Assembly (NCBI RefSeq): GCF_014203355.1
Contig: NZ_JACHIR010000001.1
Location: 7,442,038-7,506,037, forward strand
DNA length: 64,000 nucleotides
Reading direction: 5' to 3'
Source of the DNA: Kutzneria kofuensis
GTDB lineage: Bacteria > Actinomycetota > Actinomycetes > Mycobacteriales > Pseudonocardiaceae
Shown here piece by piece: positions 8,801 to 14,903 of the stretch. The position numbers and the translations under genes are program-made. The notes below the pieces were generated by a model. The model saw only the letters and a program-made list of their open reading frames with translations, did no database searches and was not told the DNA's origin. Numbering within the stretch: the first letter of the stretch is position 1; each line of letters starts with the position of its first letter.

Positions 8801-8895
8801 GCGTTCGCGGTGCCGCTGACCTGCTGCGACGGGCGGGGTAACCGCTCGTGCAGGGTCAGGCCCCCGGCCCACCAGAACGTCGCTGACTTCGTCAC
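5878..8895 (-). CDS. lanM: Class II lanthipeptide synthetase LanM (orphan)
   Basis: 1005 residues with both LanM halves. Dehydratase (DUF4135, about 100-480): GDAHQHGRS near 248, the ATP-binding lysine in VYKPRPL near 267, and DMHYENLIAAG near 343 followed by PVLVDVETLFHP. Cyclase (LanC-like, about 640-1000): all three zinc ligands are present, Cys in GWCAG (near 880) and Cys-His in LCHGELG (near 918), then TPGLLSGLAGIGYGL. LanM phosphorylates and eliminates Ser/Thr and adds Cys thiols. The GTG start at 8895 has no clear ribosome site, but WWAGGLTLHERL just after it matches the usual LanM N-terminus. No LanT transporter or protease is adjacent. Confidence 0.93.
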   Translation of the reverse strand: MTKSATFWWAGGLTLHERLPRPSQQVSGTANALERLERWRRAHEELAPDWFERRLAAAGLDEKLLTGLLAEAPDALAKRVARPGWADFVDSALTGASDRRKAFGDDWIGALATGLRPLVEIAEAAVAGTANPDVTAGFVHCLGRCLARLAARTLVLELNRARARGQLTGRTPAERFAEFARRPDLDALFAEYPVLARLLAQACQQAVAAHLELLERLDSDRDAIVETLLDGRDPGPLAKIESTGGDAHQHGRSVALVTFSDGRTVVYKPRPLDLHAHFNDMLDWLNGRVPDLGLRKVALLCGDGYGWQEFVSAAPCDEVTGLSRFYRRQGALLALLYAVDGSDMHYENLIAAGDQPVLVDVETLFHPTMQVDTATGHDPAAQELVRSVFRTALLPQVMLGENGSFDVSGLGGDQGVFPTDGVGWDGAGTDSMRLVRRPVAMRGGRNRPRLGEQEAEPRDYQAALLTGFQAGYDAIVEHRAEFVPLLRTCATAELRFVARPTQLYTTLLDESTHPDVLRDALDRDSVFDLLWTDSLDDPMRRRLVPHEIADLWAGDVPMFTCRVGSRDVFSATGVRLPNLLAESGLAAAEAKIADMGEVDRHNQEWLIRASFATRPRPVDHRGTDVLPGSVATIVPDPQRLLAAACGIADELVGRAVPGPDRTNWLGLELVDDKQWTVLPMGAGLANGYPGLALFLAQLAKLTGAPRYGDLARRAIQPIPRLLDALGDDLALALAVGSGGFHGLGGICYALARLHRLLGDDAEVLGWLTTAVRLATALETEAGDEPADVANGLAGGLAAMLAVHAETGLSTAGTLAIRYADRLATGRHATTDQVGFARGPAGAGWALLRLATAIGSDRHEAVGATYLAADGDPAARLDDHGWCAGVPGAVLARMGRADEGLARCVDALAGHPPLRDLSLCHGELGAIEALTVLGHAGDERAAAAVGRRAGLVLGSLDQYGARCGTPNEVPTPGLLSGLAGIGYGLLRLGFADQVPSVLLLDVSHHR

Positions 8896-8925
8896 GTCGA
8901 GAAAGGTGTCACGTTCGGCATCCCC

Positions 8926-8994
8926 CTACATGGGGGTGCGGCCCCCATATTCCCCACCCCCACTCCCGGGCCCACCGCCACCTGCGCTCCTCAT
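8926..8994 (-). CDS. 22-residue glycine-rich mini-ORF upstream of lanM
   Basis: An ATG at 8994 preceded by AGGAG at ideal spacing opens a 22-codon frame (begins MRSAGGGGPGSGGG, ends GGRTPM) that stops at 8926, 31 bases before the lanM start. It could be a leader peptide controlling lanM translation, or a chance frame in G-rich DNA. It has two Ser and one Thr but no Cys. The hairpin at 8930-8948 lies inside its end, which would tie its translation to local structure. Confidence 0.3.
   Translation of the reverse strand: MRSAGGGGPGSGGGEYGGRTPM
8930..8948. promoter_or_regulatory. Hairpin in the lanM 5' region
   Basis: ATGGGGG (8930-8936) and CCCCCAT (8942-8948) form a perfect 7-bp stem with loop TGCGG, about 35 bases before the lanM start and overlapping the 3' end of the Gly-rich mini-ORF. 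Because lanM lacks an obvious ribosome site, this structure may influence its translation (inference). Confidence 0.4.
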
Positions 8995-9005
8995 GTGGCT
9001 CCTGG

Positions 9006-9030
9006 TGTCACATATGGCGCGCATGTGACA
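9006..9030. promoter_or_regulatory. TGTCACAT inverted repeat between protease gene and lanM
   Basis: TGTCACAT (9006-9013) and ATGTGACA (9023-9030) flank a 9-base spacer. It lies in the 206-base gap between the protease stop (9102) and lanM (8895), both minus strand. It may be an operator for lanM or the end hairpin of the protease transcript. Its CACAT/GCGC/ATGTG layout resembles the element at 1684-1740. Confidence 0.4.
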
Positions 9031-9101
9031 TTGGAGGTCACTCGTTGGGGTGTATGGGGGCCGTGACCACTCGCGCTCGGGGTGGTCACGGTCGCGGTGA
9101 C

Positions 9102-9998
9102 TCAGGCGTTCTGGGCTCCGTTGTAGACCTGCCACGCGGCGTCCCGGTAGTAGGCGAAGTACGAGTCGCCCCAGCTGCCGAAGAAGCTGGCGGTCTGCAT
9201 CGCCGAGCCGTCGCCCTGGTAGTTGACGATGAACGCGCCGCCGCTGGCCCCGCCGGACAGCCCGATGCAGTTGGGGATCTGCACGCCGCCCTGCGGCCCG
9301 TCGTACGGCTGCCCCTCGCACCAGACGGCGTAGTCCTTGTCGCCCGGGATGCCGATGCCGTGCGCGTAGTTGTTGCTCGGCTGGTTGAAGCCGATGCCGG
9401 AGCTGCCGACCGCGTCCTGCACGTGCCGGTTGCCGTTGCCGCCGGTGCTCAGCACGATGAACGCGTTGTCCCCGCCGGGGCTGGTGTCGTCGATCCGCCA
9501 GCCCATCGACCGCCAGTTCCACCAGCCGTAGGGGGCGCTGCCCCGGTTGTAGGACGGCGCGAAGCGGAAGTTGTTGTAGGTCTGGCCGGTGGCGATGTCC
9601 ATCACGCAGTGCCGGGCCGTGGCGATCACGTCCCGGTTGTTGCTGGTCACCACGTTCGCGGAGCAGAGGTAGTCGCCCTTGCCCGGCACGGAGAACACCA
9701 GCCGGCCGATGGTCGTCCAGACGCTGCTCATCGGTTGGAAGCCGCTGGGTTCGGTGGCGTGGACGAACTTCGGCGCGCCCGTCTGCGGCTGTTCGTTGCT
9801 CTGCACGGCCTTCGGCGCCGGCATCGGTTTGGCCTGCGCGAGGCGTTGTGGCGTCCAGTACTCGTCGAGTGCTTCTGCGGACACGGTGTTGGTGGCGGTG
9901 GCCACCGCGGCGTGCGCGGGAGCGACGGTGACCAGCAGGGACAGTGCGGCGGTGAGCAGGATCGCGGCGGTTCTGTGCACGATGTCAACCCCGTTCAT
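9102..9998 (-). CDS. Secreted trypsin-like serine protease (S1 family)
   Basis: 298 residues from ATG 9998, with a Sec signal peptide (AAILLTAALSLLVTVAPAHA) and a short pro-region before a chymotrypsin-fold domain. Catalytic triad residues are visible: His in ATARHCV (near 129), Asp in GGDNAF (near 177) and Ser in SGGASGGAF (near 251). Two cysteine pairs could form disulfides. Extracellular protein digestion is the likely role. An in-frame GTG a few codons in (IVHRT) is a possible alternative start. Upstream is a divergent gene with a TGTCCG palindrome between them. Confidence 0.9.
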   Translation of the reverse strand: MNGVDIVHRTAAILLTAALSLLVTVAPAHAAVATATNTVSAEALDEYWTPQRLAQAKPMPAPKAVQSNEQPQTGAPKFVHATEPSGFQPMSSVWTTIGRLVFSVPGKGDYLCSANVVTSNNRDVIATARHCVMDIATGQTYNNFRFAPSYNRGSAPYGWWNWRSMGWRIDDTSPGGDNAFIVLSTGGNGNRHVQDAVGSSGIGFNQPSNNYAHGIGIPGDKDYAVWCEGQPYDGPQGGVQIPNCIGLSGGASGGAFIVNYQGDGSAMQTASFFGSWGDSYFAYYRDAAWQVYNGAQNA

Positions 9999-10075
9999 GA
10001 GCAGCGGTTGGAATCGTGGCGGCCGGACCATGGTGCCAGAGCAATCGGCGTAATCGTTGCGGTGCAGGCGATTCC

Positions 10076-10091
10076 TGTCCGGTAACGGACA
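10076..10091. promoter_or_regulatory. TGTCCG palindrome between divergent genes
   Basis: TGTCCG-GTAA-CGGACA is a perfect 6-bp inverted repeat in the 117-base gap between the secreted protease (minus) and the PH-like protein (plus). Position fits an operator; no regulator gene is adjacent. Confidence 0.35.
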
Positions 10092-10115
10092 TGGGCCGCC
10101 CGCGATAAGCCTCCC

Positions 10116-10604
10116 GTGGTGTTCCGACGTGCATCTGAGCTGGGCGACCGGCTGCTCGAACTGTCCCGGTTCAAGTATCCCGCGGACACCACCGCGCTGG
10201 AACACGGCGCCCGTCTCGCGGGCTATTTGGACGACGACGAGTCGATGCTCGAAGTCGTGCACGCCCGGCACTCCTTCGGCGCGACTGTCGCATGTGGACT
10301 CGTGCTCACCGAGCGGCGGTTCATCTTCATGCCGGAGACGCGCCACTTGAGCGAGGTCCGTCGGCTTCTGCCCGGCAGCGGTGGTGCTTTCGGACTACCG
10401 CTGTCCGACGTGACCGCCGTGCGGACCGAGGGCTCGGCGGAGGAGACCGACTGGCTGGAGGACCTCTTCACCCACCAGTCATCGCACGCCGGCCTCGTGA
10501 TCTCGGCGCGCGGTCTGGACGACCTGCACTTCGGCTCGGTCGTCCCGGTCGACGGCCCGACCCGGCTCGTCGACCGTCTGAGACAGATGGGCATCCGCGG
10601 CTGA
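10116..10604 (+). CDS. Hypothetical protein, PH-domain-like
   Basis: 162 residues from a GTG start (two tandem GTG codons make the exact start uncertain by one codon). After a helical N-terminus the pattern of strands (GLVLTERRFIFMPE, GLPLSDVTAVRTE, AGLVISARGLDDLHFGSV) and a C-terminal helix (RLVDRLRQMGIRG) resembles bacterial PH-like domain proteins. No signal peptide or membrane span. Function unknown. A palindromic hairpin (10667-10713) follows, consistent with a single-gene transcript. Confidence 0.75.
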   Translation: MVFRRASELGDRLLELSRFKYPADTTALEHGARLAGYLDDDESMLEVVHARHSFGATVACGLVLTERRFIFMPETRHLSEVRRLLPGSGGAFGLPLSDVTAVRTEGSAEETDWLEDLFTHQSSHAGLVISARGLDDLHFGSVVPVDGPTRLVDRLRQMGIRG

Positions 10605-10666
10605 CGAGGACCGGCCGCGGAAGCCTTGACGGCCTGCTCGGCGGCCGGTGCAGCGGAGGGCGCCGT

Positions 10667-10713
10667 ACGTGAGTGGCTCGCGTGGGCACAGGAGGCAAGT
10701 GAGCCACTCACGT
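10667..10713. terminator. ACGTGAGTGGCTC palindrome, intergenic copy
   Basis: ACGTGAGTGGCTC (10667-10679) pairs perfectly with GAGCCACTCACGT (10701-10713). The same core recurs at 39326-39372. It lies 60 bases past the stop of the PH-like gene and before the GNAT gene, so it is probably a terminator made from a repeated palindromic element. Confidence 0.6.
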
Positions 10714-10762
10714 GGGCAGCAGGTCGCGGGGGCCACCGGGCGTCCGCACTACCCTGGACCGT

Positions 10763-11215
10763 ATGAACGTTGATATCCGACGGGCCGTCGCCGCCGACGT
10801 GCCGGCGATCGTGGCGATGCTCGCCGACGACCCGCTCGGCGCGAGCCGGGAGAATCCGTCGGACATCGACGCGTATCTCGCGGCATTCGACAGAATCGAC
10901 AGGGATTCCGATGAGCTGCTGATGGTGGCTGATCGCGACGGGGAGGTCGTCGGCACGTTGCAGTTGTCGTTCCTGCACGGTTTGTCGCGGCAGGGGGCGA
11001 CCCGCGCGCAAATCGAGGCGGTGCGGGTGCGGGCCGATGCCAGAAGTGAAGGACTGGGCGCACGCCTGATCGAATGGGCGGTCGCGGAATCCCGCCGCCG
11101 CGGCTGCCATCTGGTCCAGCTGACCTCGGACAACAGCCGGACCGGCGCACATCGGTTCTACGAGGGCCTTGGCTTCACCGGCAGTCATGTCGGCTACAAG
11201 TTGACATTGGTCTGA
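10763..11215 (+). CDS. GNAT-family N-acetyltransferase
   Basis: 150 residues from the ATG at 10763. Motif A of the GNAT fold is visible as VRADARSEGLGARLIEWAV (acetyl-CoA pyrophosphate loop), followed by CHLVQLTSDNSRTGAHRFYEGLGF, the usual C-terminal motif. The acceptor is not predictable; similar stand-alone GNATs acetylate small amines or antibiotics. Single gene between the palindrome and the phosphate transporter. Confidence 0.9.
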   Translation: MNVDIRRAVAADVPAIVAMLADDPLGASRENPSDIDAYLAAFDRIDRDSDELLMVADRDGEVVGTLQLSFLHGLSRQGATRAQIEAVRVRADARSEGLGARLIEWAVAESRRRGCHLVQLTSDNSRTGAHRFYEGLGFTGSHVGYKLTLV

Positions 11216-11282
11216 CTCGGTTCACCTGCCGTTCGCCTACGCCGTTTACGTTGCGGGCCTGACGATGCGGCAGGAGGCGCGG

Positions 11283-12413
11283 ATGGATCTCTCGCTCCTG
11301 GTCATCGTGGTCATCGTGACCGCTTTGGCCTTCGACTTCACCAACGGTTTCCACGACACGGCCAACGCGATGGCCACCTCGATCGCCACCGGGGCGCTCA
11401 GCCCGCGGGTCGCGGTCGGCGTCTCGGCCGTGTTCAACCTCGTCGGCGCGTTCCTGTCGGTGCAGGTGGCCAAGACCATCTCCAGCGGCATCGTGGACGA
11501 GACCAAGATCAACAGTGCCATCATCTTCGGCGGCCTCGTCGGGGCCATCGTCTGGAACCTGCTGACCTGGCTGCTCGGGCTGCCGTCCAGCTCCTCGCAC
11601 GCCCTGTTCGGCGGCCTGATCGGCGCCACCTGGATCGCGGCCGGCGCCGACGCGGTGCACTTCACCACCGTGGTGGAGAAGGTGATCGTGCCGGCGGTCG
11701 CCTCGCCGATCATCGCGGGCGTGGTCGCCACGGCCGCCACCTTCCTGGCGTACAAGGTCACCGAGAAGGCCGACAGGACCGAACGGGCCAAGGGCTTCAA
11801 GGCGGGCCAGATCATCTCGGCGTCGCTGGTCTCGCTGGCCCACGGCACCAACGACGCGCAGAAGACCATGGGTGTGATCACCCTGACGCTGATCGCCGCC
11901 GGCACGCTGCCGGCCGGCTCGAACCCGCCGCTGCTGGTCATCCTGGGCTCCGGCCTGGCCATCTCGCTGGGCACCTTCCTCGGCGGCTGGCGGATCATCC
12001 GCACCCTGGGCAAGGGCCTGACCGAGATCGAGACGCCGCAGGGCTTCGCCGCCGAGGCCAGCGCCACGGCGACCATCCTGGCGTCCTCGCAGGTCGGCTT
12101 CGCGCTGTCCACCACGCACGTGGCCACCGGCGCGATCATCGGCTCCGGCGTCGGCAAGCGGCTGTCCGAGGTCCGCTGGGGCGTCGCCGGCCGGATGGCG
12201 GTGGCGTGGCTGTTCACGCTGCCGGCCGCGGCCATCGTCGGCGCGATCGCCGGCCGCACCGCGGCGCTGGGCAACGTCGGCACCGTCATCGTGGCGCTGG
12301 CCGCGGTCGCCGTGGCCGTCGGCGCCTACCTGCTGTCCCGCCGGCAGCCCGTCTCCGCCGGCAACGTCAACGACACGCCGTCCGTCGCCACCCCGGCGCC
12401 GGCGTCGGCCTGA
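11283..12413 (+). CDS. pit: Inorganic phosphate transporter, PiT family
   Basis: 376 residues from the ATG at 11283 (GGAGG upstream; an earlier in-frame ATG at 11265 lies before the ribosome site). The PiT/PHO-4 signature occurs twice: DFTNGFHDTANAMATSIATG near the N-terminus and SLAHGTNDAQKTMGVITL in the second half. About ten hydrophobic segments. It imports phosphate as metal-phosphate with protons. A small two-span membrane gene follows after 12 bases. Confidence 0.95.
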   Translation: MDLSLLVIVVIVTALAFDFTNGFHDTANAMATSIATGALSPRVAVGVSAVFNLVGAFLSVQVAKTISSGIVDETKINSAIIFGGLVGAIVWNLLTWLLGLPSSSSHALFGGLIGATWIAAGADAVHFTTVVEKVIVPAVASPIIAGVVATAATFLAYKVTEKADRTERAKGFKAGQIISASLVSLAHGTNDAQKTMGVITLTLIAAGTLPAGSNPPLLVILGSGLAISLGTFLGGWRIIRTLGKGLTEIETPQGFAAEASATATILASSQVGFALSTTHVATGAIIGSGVGKRLSEVRWGVAGRMAVAWLFTLPAAAIVGAIAGRTAALGNVGTVIVALAAVAVAVGAYLLSRRQPVSAGNVNDTPSVATPAPASA

Positions 12414-12425
12414 GCGGGGGTCCCC

Positions 12426-12629
12426 ATGACGATCAACTGGAGCGGCCTGGGCGAAGTGTTGCTGGTCGCGATCGTGGCCTCGGTGCTGTTCGTCGGCCTG
12501 TTCTCGGTCGGCATCGGCTCGTGGACGCGGCGCGGCGAGGCCGCGCTGAACAACGTGCTGGCGATCGTGTGCTTCGTGCTGTGCGCCGCGATCGTCGGCT
12601 ACGGCATCTTCGCCATCGCCGTCAGGTAG
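12426..12629 (+). CDS. Small two-span membrane protein next to PiT
   Basis: 67 residues with two hydrophobic helices (VLLVAIVASVLFVGLFSVGI and NVLAIVCFVLCAAIVGYGIF) joined by a basic loop (SWTRRGEAA). It starts 12 bases after the pit stop and clearly shares its transcript. Such small proteins often accompany actinobacterial PiT genes; a role in stabilising or tuning the transporter is inferred from context only. Its 3' end abuts the remains of a GH76 gene on the other strand. Confidence 0.85.
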   Translation: MTINWSGLGEVLLVAIVASVLFVGLFSVGIGSWTRRGEAALNNVLAIVCFVLCAAIVGYGIFAIAVR

Positions 12630-12972
12630 CCGCGTTCATCAAGTCCAGTGCGCTCTGCTGCCGGGCCGCGTCGGTCTTGTCGAACGGCCCGGCCCAGAGC
12701 AGGCCATATGTCGAAACCGTTGCGGTCGTTGAGATAGGTCGATTCGCCCGCCGCCACCCGGCTTGTCGCCCGGGTCGTGCAGGATCCCATCGGTGTTGAC
12801 GCAGGTCGCCGTGATGCCGTCGTTGACCATGTTCTCGATGTTGATCATCCCGCTGGCCCTGAACCACGCCCAGCCGTCCCCGGCCCGCCGCCGGTACCCC
12901 GTGTCGCCGGGAATCCTGTTGTGCAGGGCGGCATCCAGCTCGACATAGAGCGCGTTGGTGATGGCGTTCTGC
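12622..12972 (-). pseudogene. Decayed GH76 (alpha-1,6-mannanase-type) gene
   Basis: Minus-strand translation gives NALYVELDAALHNRIPGDTG, then WAWFRASGMINIENMVNDGI, characteristic of the N-terminal part of glycoside hydrolase family 76. A jump to other frames gives ESTYLNDRNGFDI, then LLWAGPFDKTDAARQQSALD ending at the stop at 12622, which matches the family's C-terminal end. The middle of the enzyme (including the usual catalytic Asp pair) is missing, frames shift at least twice, and there is no start. I read it as the remnant of a secreted mannanase gene after internal deletions. Confidence 0.6.
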
Positions 12973-13068
12973 GGTCGCCGGTCAGTCGTAGGCTGGCACA
13001 GGCGGGGCGGCCGCGGCGAGCGGCAAATTGAGTGGCATCCGGCGGCCGGTTTCCCGCAACCTGGTGCG

Positions 13069-13575
13069 ATGGAGACCGATCGCCTGCTGCTCCGACCGGC
13101 CCAACCGTCCGATGTGGACGACCTGCGGGCGCTCGACGCCGACCCCGAGGTGATGCGTTTCCTCGGCACGGACGGCGCCAGTTCGGTTGGCCTCATAGGG
13201 CGTGACGGCTACTGGGTTGGCATCGAGCGTGCCACCGGAGACTTTGTCGGCTGGTTCGGGCTCGGCGACGAGCTCGGGTACCGGCTCCGTCGCGACAAGT
13301 GGGGGCTCGGCTACGCCACCGAGGGCGCGTTCGCGGTGCTGCGGAAGGCGTTCGCCGACGGGCTCGAGCGCGTCACGGCGCAGACGATGTTCGTCAACAG
13401 CGGGTCACGGCGGGTGCTGGAGAAGCTCGGCATGCGGCACGTGCGGACGTTCCACGTGGACTGGGACGACCCGCTGCCCGGCTCCGAGCACGGCGAGGTG
13501 GAGTACGAGATCACCCGGGCGGAGTTCACCGCTTGGCCAGGTACGACAGGAACTGCTCGGCCGCGTGGGCGGTAG
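13069..13575 (+). CDS. GNAT-family (RimJ-like) N-acetyltransferase
   Basis: 168 residues beginning METDRLLLRPAQPSDVDDLR, the classic start of RimJ/RimL-like acetyltransferases. GYRLRRDKWGLGYATEGAFAV contains the acetyl-CoA-binding motif and VNSGSRRVLEKLGMRHV the C-terminal motif. The ordinary fold seems complete. Its 3' end overlaps the 3' end of the convergent hydrolase gene by 50 bases. The region upstream is the GH76 remnant, so the promoter must lie in decayed sequence. Confidence 0.85.
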   Translation: METDRLLLRPAQPSDVDDLRALDADPEVMRFLGTDGASSVGLIGRDGYWVGIERATGDFVGWFGLGDELGYRLRRDKWGLGYATEGAFAVLRKAFADGLERVTAQTMFVNSGSRRVLEKLGMRHVRTFHVDWDDPLPGSEHGEVEYEITRAEFTAWPGTTGTARPRGR

Positions 13576-14701
13576 CGACGGTCCGGGCGCTGGCGACGGA
13601 GTCGAAGGCGTGGTGGGCGTAGGGCAGCTCGGCGTAGCCGAACGGCGAGCCGAGTTCCCGCGCCCGGGTGGCGAACTCGCGGGCCTGGTTGACGGAGACG
13701 ATCTCGTCGCGATCGCCGTGCACGACCAGCAGCGGCGGCGAATCCGGGGTGAGCCGGTGGCTGGGGGAGGCGTCGCGGAAGGTCGCCGAGTCGGGCTCGT
13801 CGTCGATCATCACGCGGCGGATGTGGTCGCGCAGCCCGGTGGTGCCGTCGTCGTTGAACGCCGACAGGTCGTAGACGCCGTAGAGCAGCGCGCCGGCCTG
13901 GATCGACGTGTCGGCGTCCTCGAAACCGGGCTGGAAGGCGGGATCGTTGCCGGTCAGCGCGGCCAGACCGGCCAGGTGGCCGCCCGCGGAGCCGCCGGTG
14001 ATCGCGATGAACGACGGGTCGCCGCCGTAGCGCTCGATGTTGGCCCGGACCCAGGCGATCGCCCGCTTCACGTCCACGATCTGCGCCGGCCAGCGGTTCT
14101 TGGGGCCGAGCCGGTAGTCGATCGCCACGCACACCCAGCCGTTGTCGGCCAGGTGCGCGAGGACCGGCAGGTTCTGCTGCCGGCGGTTGCCGCCCGTCCA
14201 TGAACCGCCGTGCACCTGGATCACCACGGGCGCACCGGTGACGCCCGGCTTGCGCCACACGTCCAGCAGCTGGTCCTCGCTGTAGCGGACGCCGTCGGCG
14301 ACGATGAACTCCGCTCGGCGGTACCGTCCCGGCAGCGCCGGCGTCGGGGCCCACAGCTCCACCGCGCCGCGGCCCAATGCCTCGTCGACCGCGCCCTGCA
14401 GGTGCCGGCGCGTGTCGTTGGCCGGCTTCTGCAACGCCGCCAGCCCGATCGCCGCGCCCGCCGACACCGCCAGCGCGGCCGCGCCGATCTTGCTGCGATG
14501 TGCCTTCAACGCTGCGGCGGCACCCGTCACCGCGAGCTGGGCCGCCGCCGCGGGCACCGGCAGCTCCGTGCCGACGACACCGAGCGCCGTGCCCGGCAGG
14601 TACCAGGGGTAGTGCCGCCACGGCGACCGCCGCGCGATCACGTTCAACGCCACGCCGCCGACACCCGCCGCCACCGCCAGTGCGGTCCCCGTCCTGCTCA
14701 C
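13526..14701 (-). CDS. HSL-type alpha/beta hydrolase (esterase/lipase) with membrane N-terminus
   Basis: 391 residues. The first ~95 hold hydrophobic segments (TALAVAAGVGGVALNVIA and IGAAALAVSAGAAIGLAAL), suggesting membrane attachment. The catalytic domain has the hormone-sensitive-lipase oxyanion motif HGGSWTGG (near 164), nucleophile in GGSAGG (near 234), an acid in HGDRDEIV and His in YAHHAFD (near 362). Likely a carboxylesterase acting on short or medium acyl esters; substrate unknown. The 3' end overlaps the GNAT gene on the other strand. Confidence 0.92.
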   Translation of the reverse strand: MSRTGTALAVAAGVGGVALNVIARRSPWRHYPWYLPGTALGVVGTELPVPAAAAQLAVTGAAAALKAHRSKIGAAALAVSAGAAIGLAALQKPANDTRRHLQGAVDEALGRGAVELWAPTPALPGRYRRAEFIVADGVRYSEDQLLDVWRKPGVTGAPVVIQVHGGSWTGGNRRQQNLPVLAHLADNGWVCVAIDYRLGPKNRWPAQIVDVKRAIAWVRANIERYGGDPSFIAITGGSAGGHLAGLAALTGNDPAFQPGFEDADTSIQAGALLYGVYDLSAFNDDGTTGLRDHIRRVMIDDEPDSATFRDASPSHRLTPDSPPLLVVHGDRDEIVSVNQAREFATRARELGSPFGYAELPYAHHAFDSVASARTVATAHAAEQFLSYLAKR

Positions 14702-14837
14702 GATCCCTCAACGAAGCAAGGTCCCATGAACGCCGCTACCGCCGAGTGAAACCGATCACAAGACCGCAGGCACGGTCCCCCCAACAACCCCGCTTCGTCC
14801 CATACCCGTCGAACCCTCAACTGTCAACCCCTTGATG

Positions 14838-14888
14838 TTGGGAAAGGACCATTCCTCTCATTCAATGACAGGAATGGTCCCTTCCCAA
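14838..14888. terminator. 51-base near-perfect palindrome, terminator of the secreted protein gene
   Basis: TTGGGAAAGGACCATTCCT (14838-14856) pairs with AGGAATGGTCCCTTCCCAA (14870-14888) with one mismatch, and the loop itself pairs (TCATT-C-AATGA), so almost the whole 51 bases fold back. It lies 15 bases past the stop of the minus-strand secreted protein (14904). The remaining gap to the esterase start (14702-14837) shows no gene. Confidence 0.75.
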
Positions 14889-14903
14889 CGCTGGCTGGAT
14901 CGG

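Noticed and set aside
5332-8841. 1169-codon open frame on the plus strand opposite lanM
   Set aside because: Arg/Gln/Pro/Val-rich translation without any domain, a typical antisense shadow of GC-rich coding DNA; the minus-strand LanM has full family motifs.
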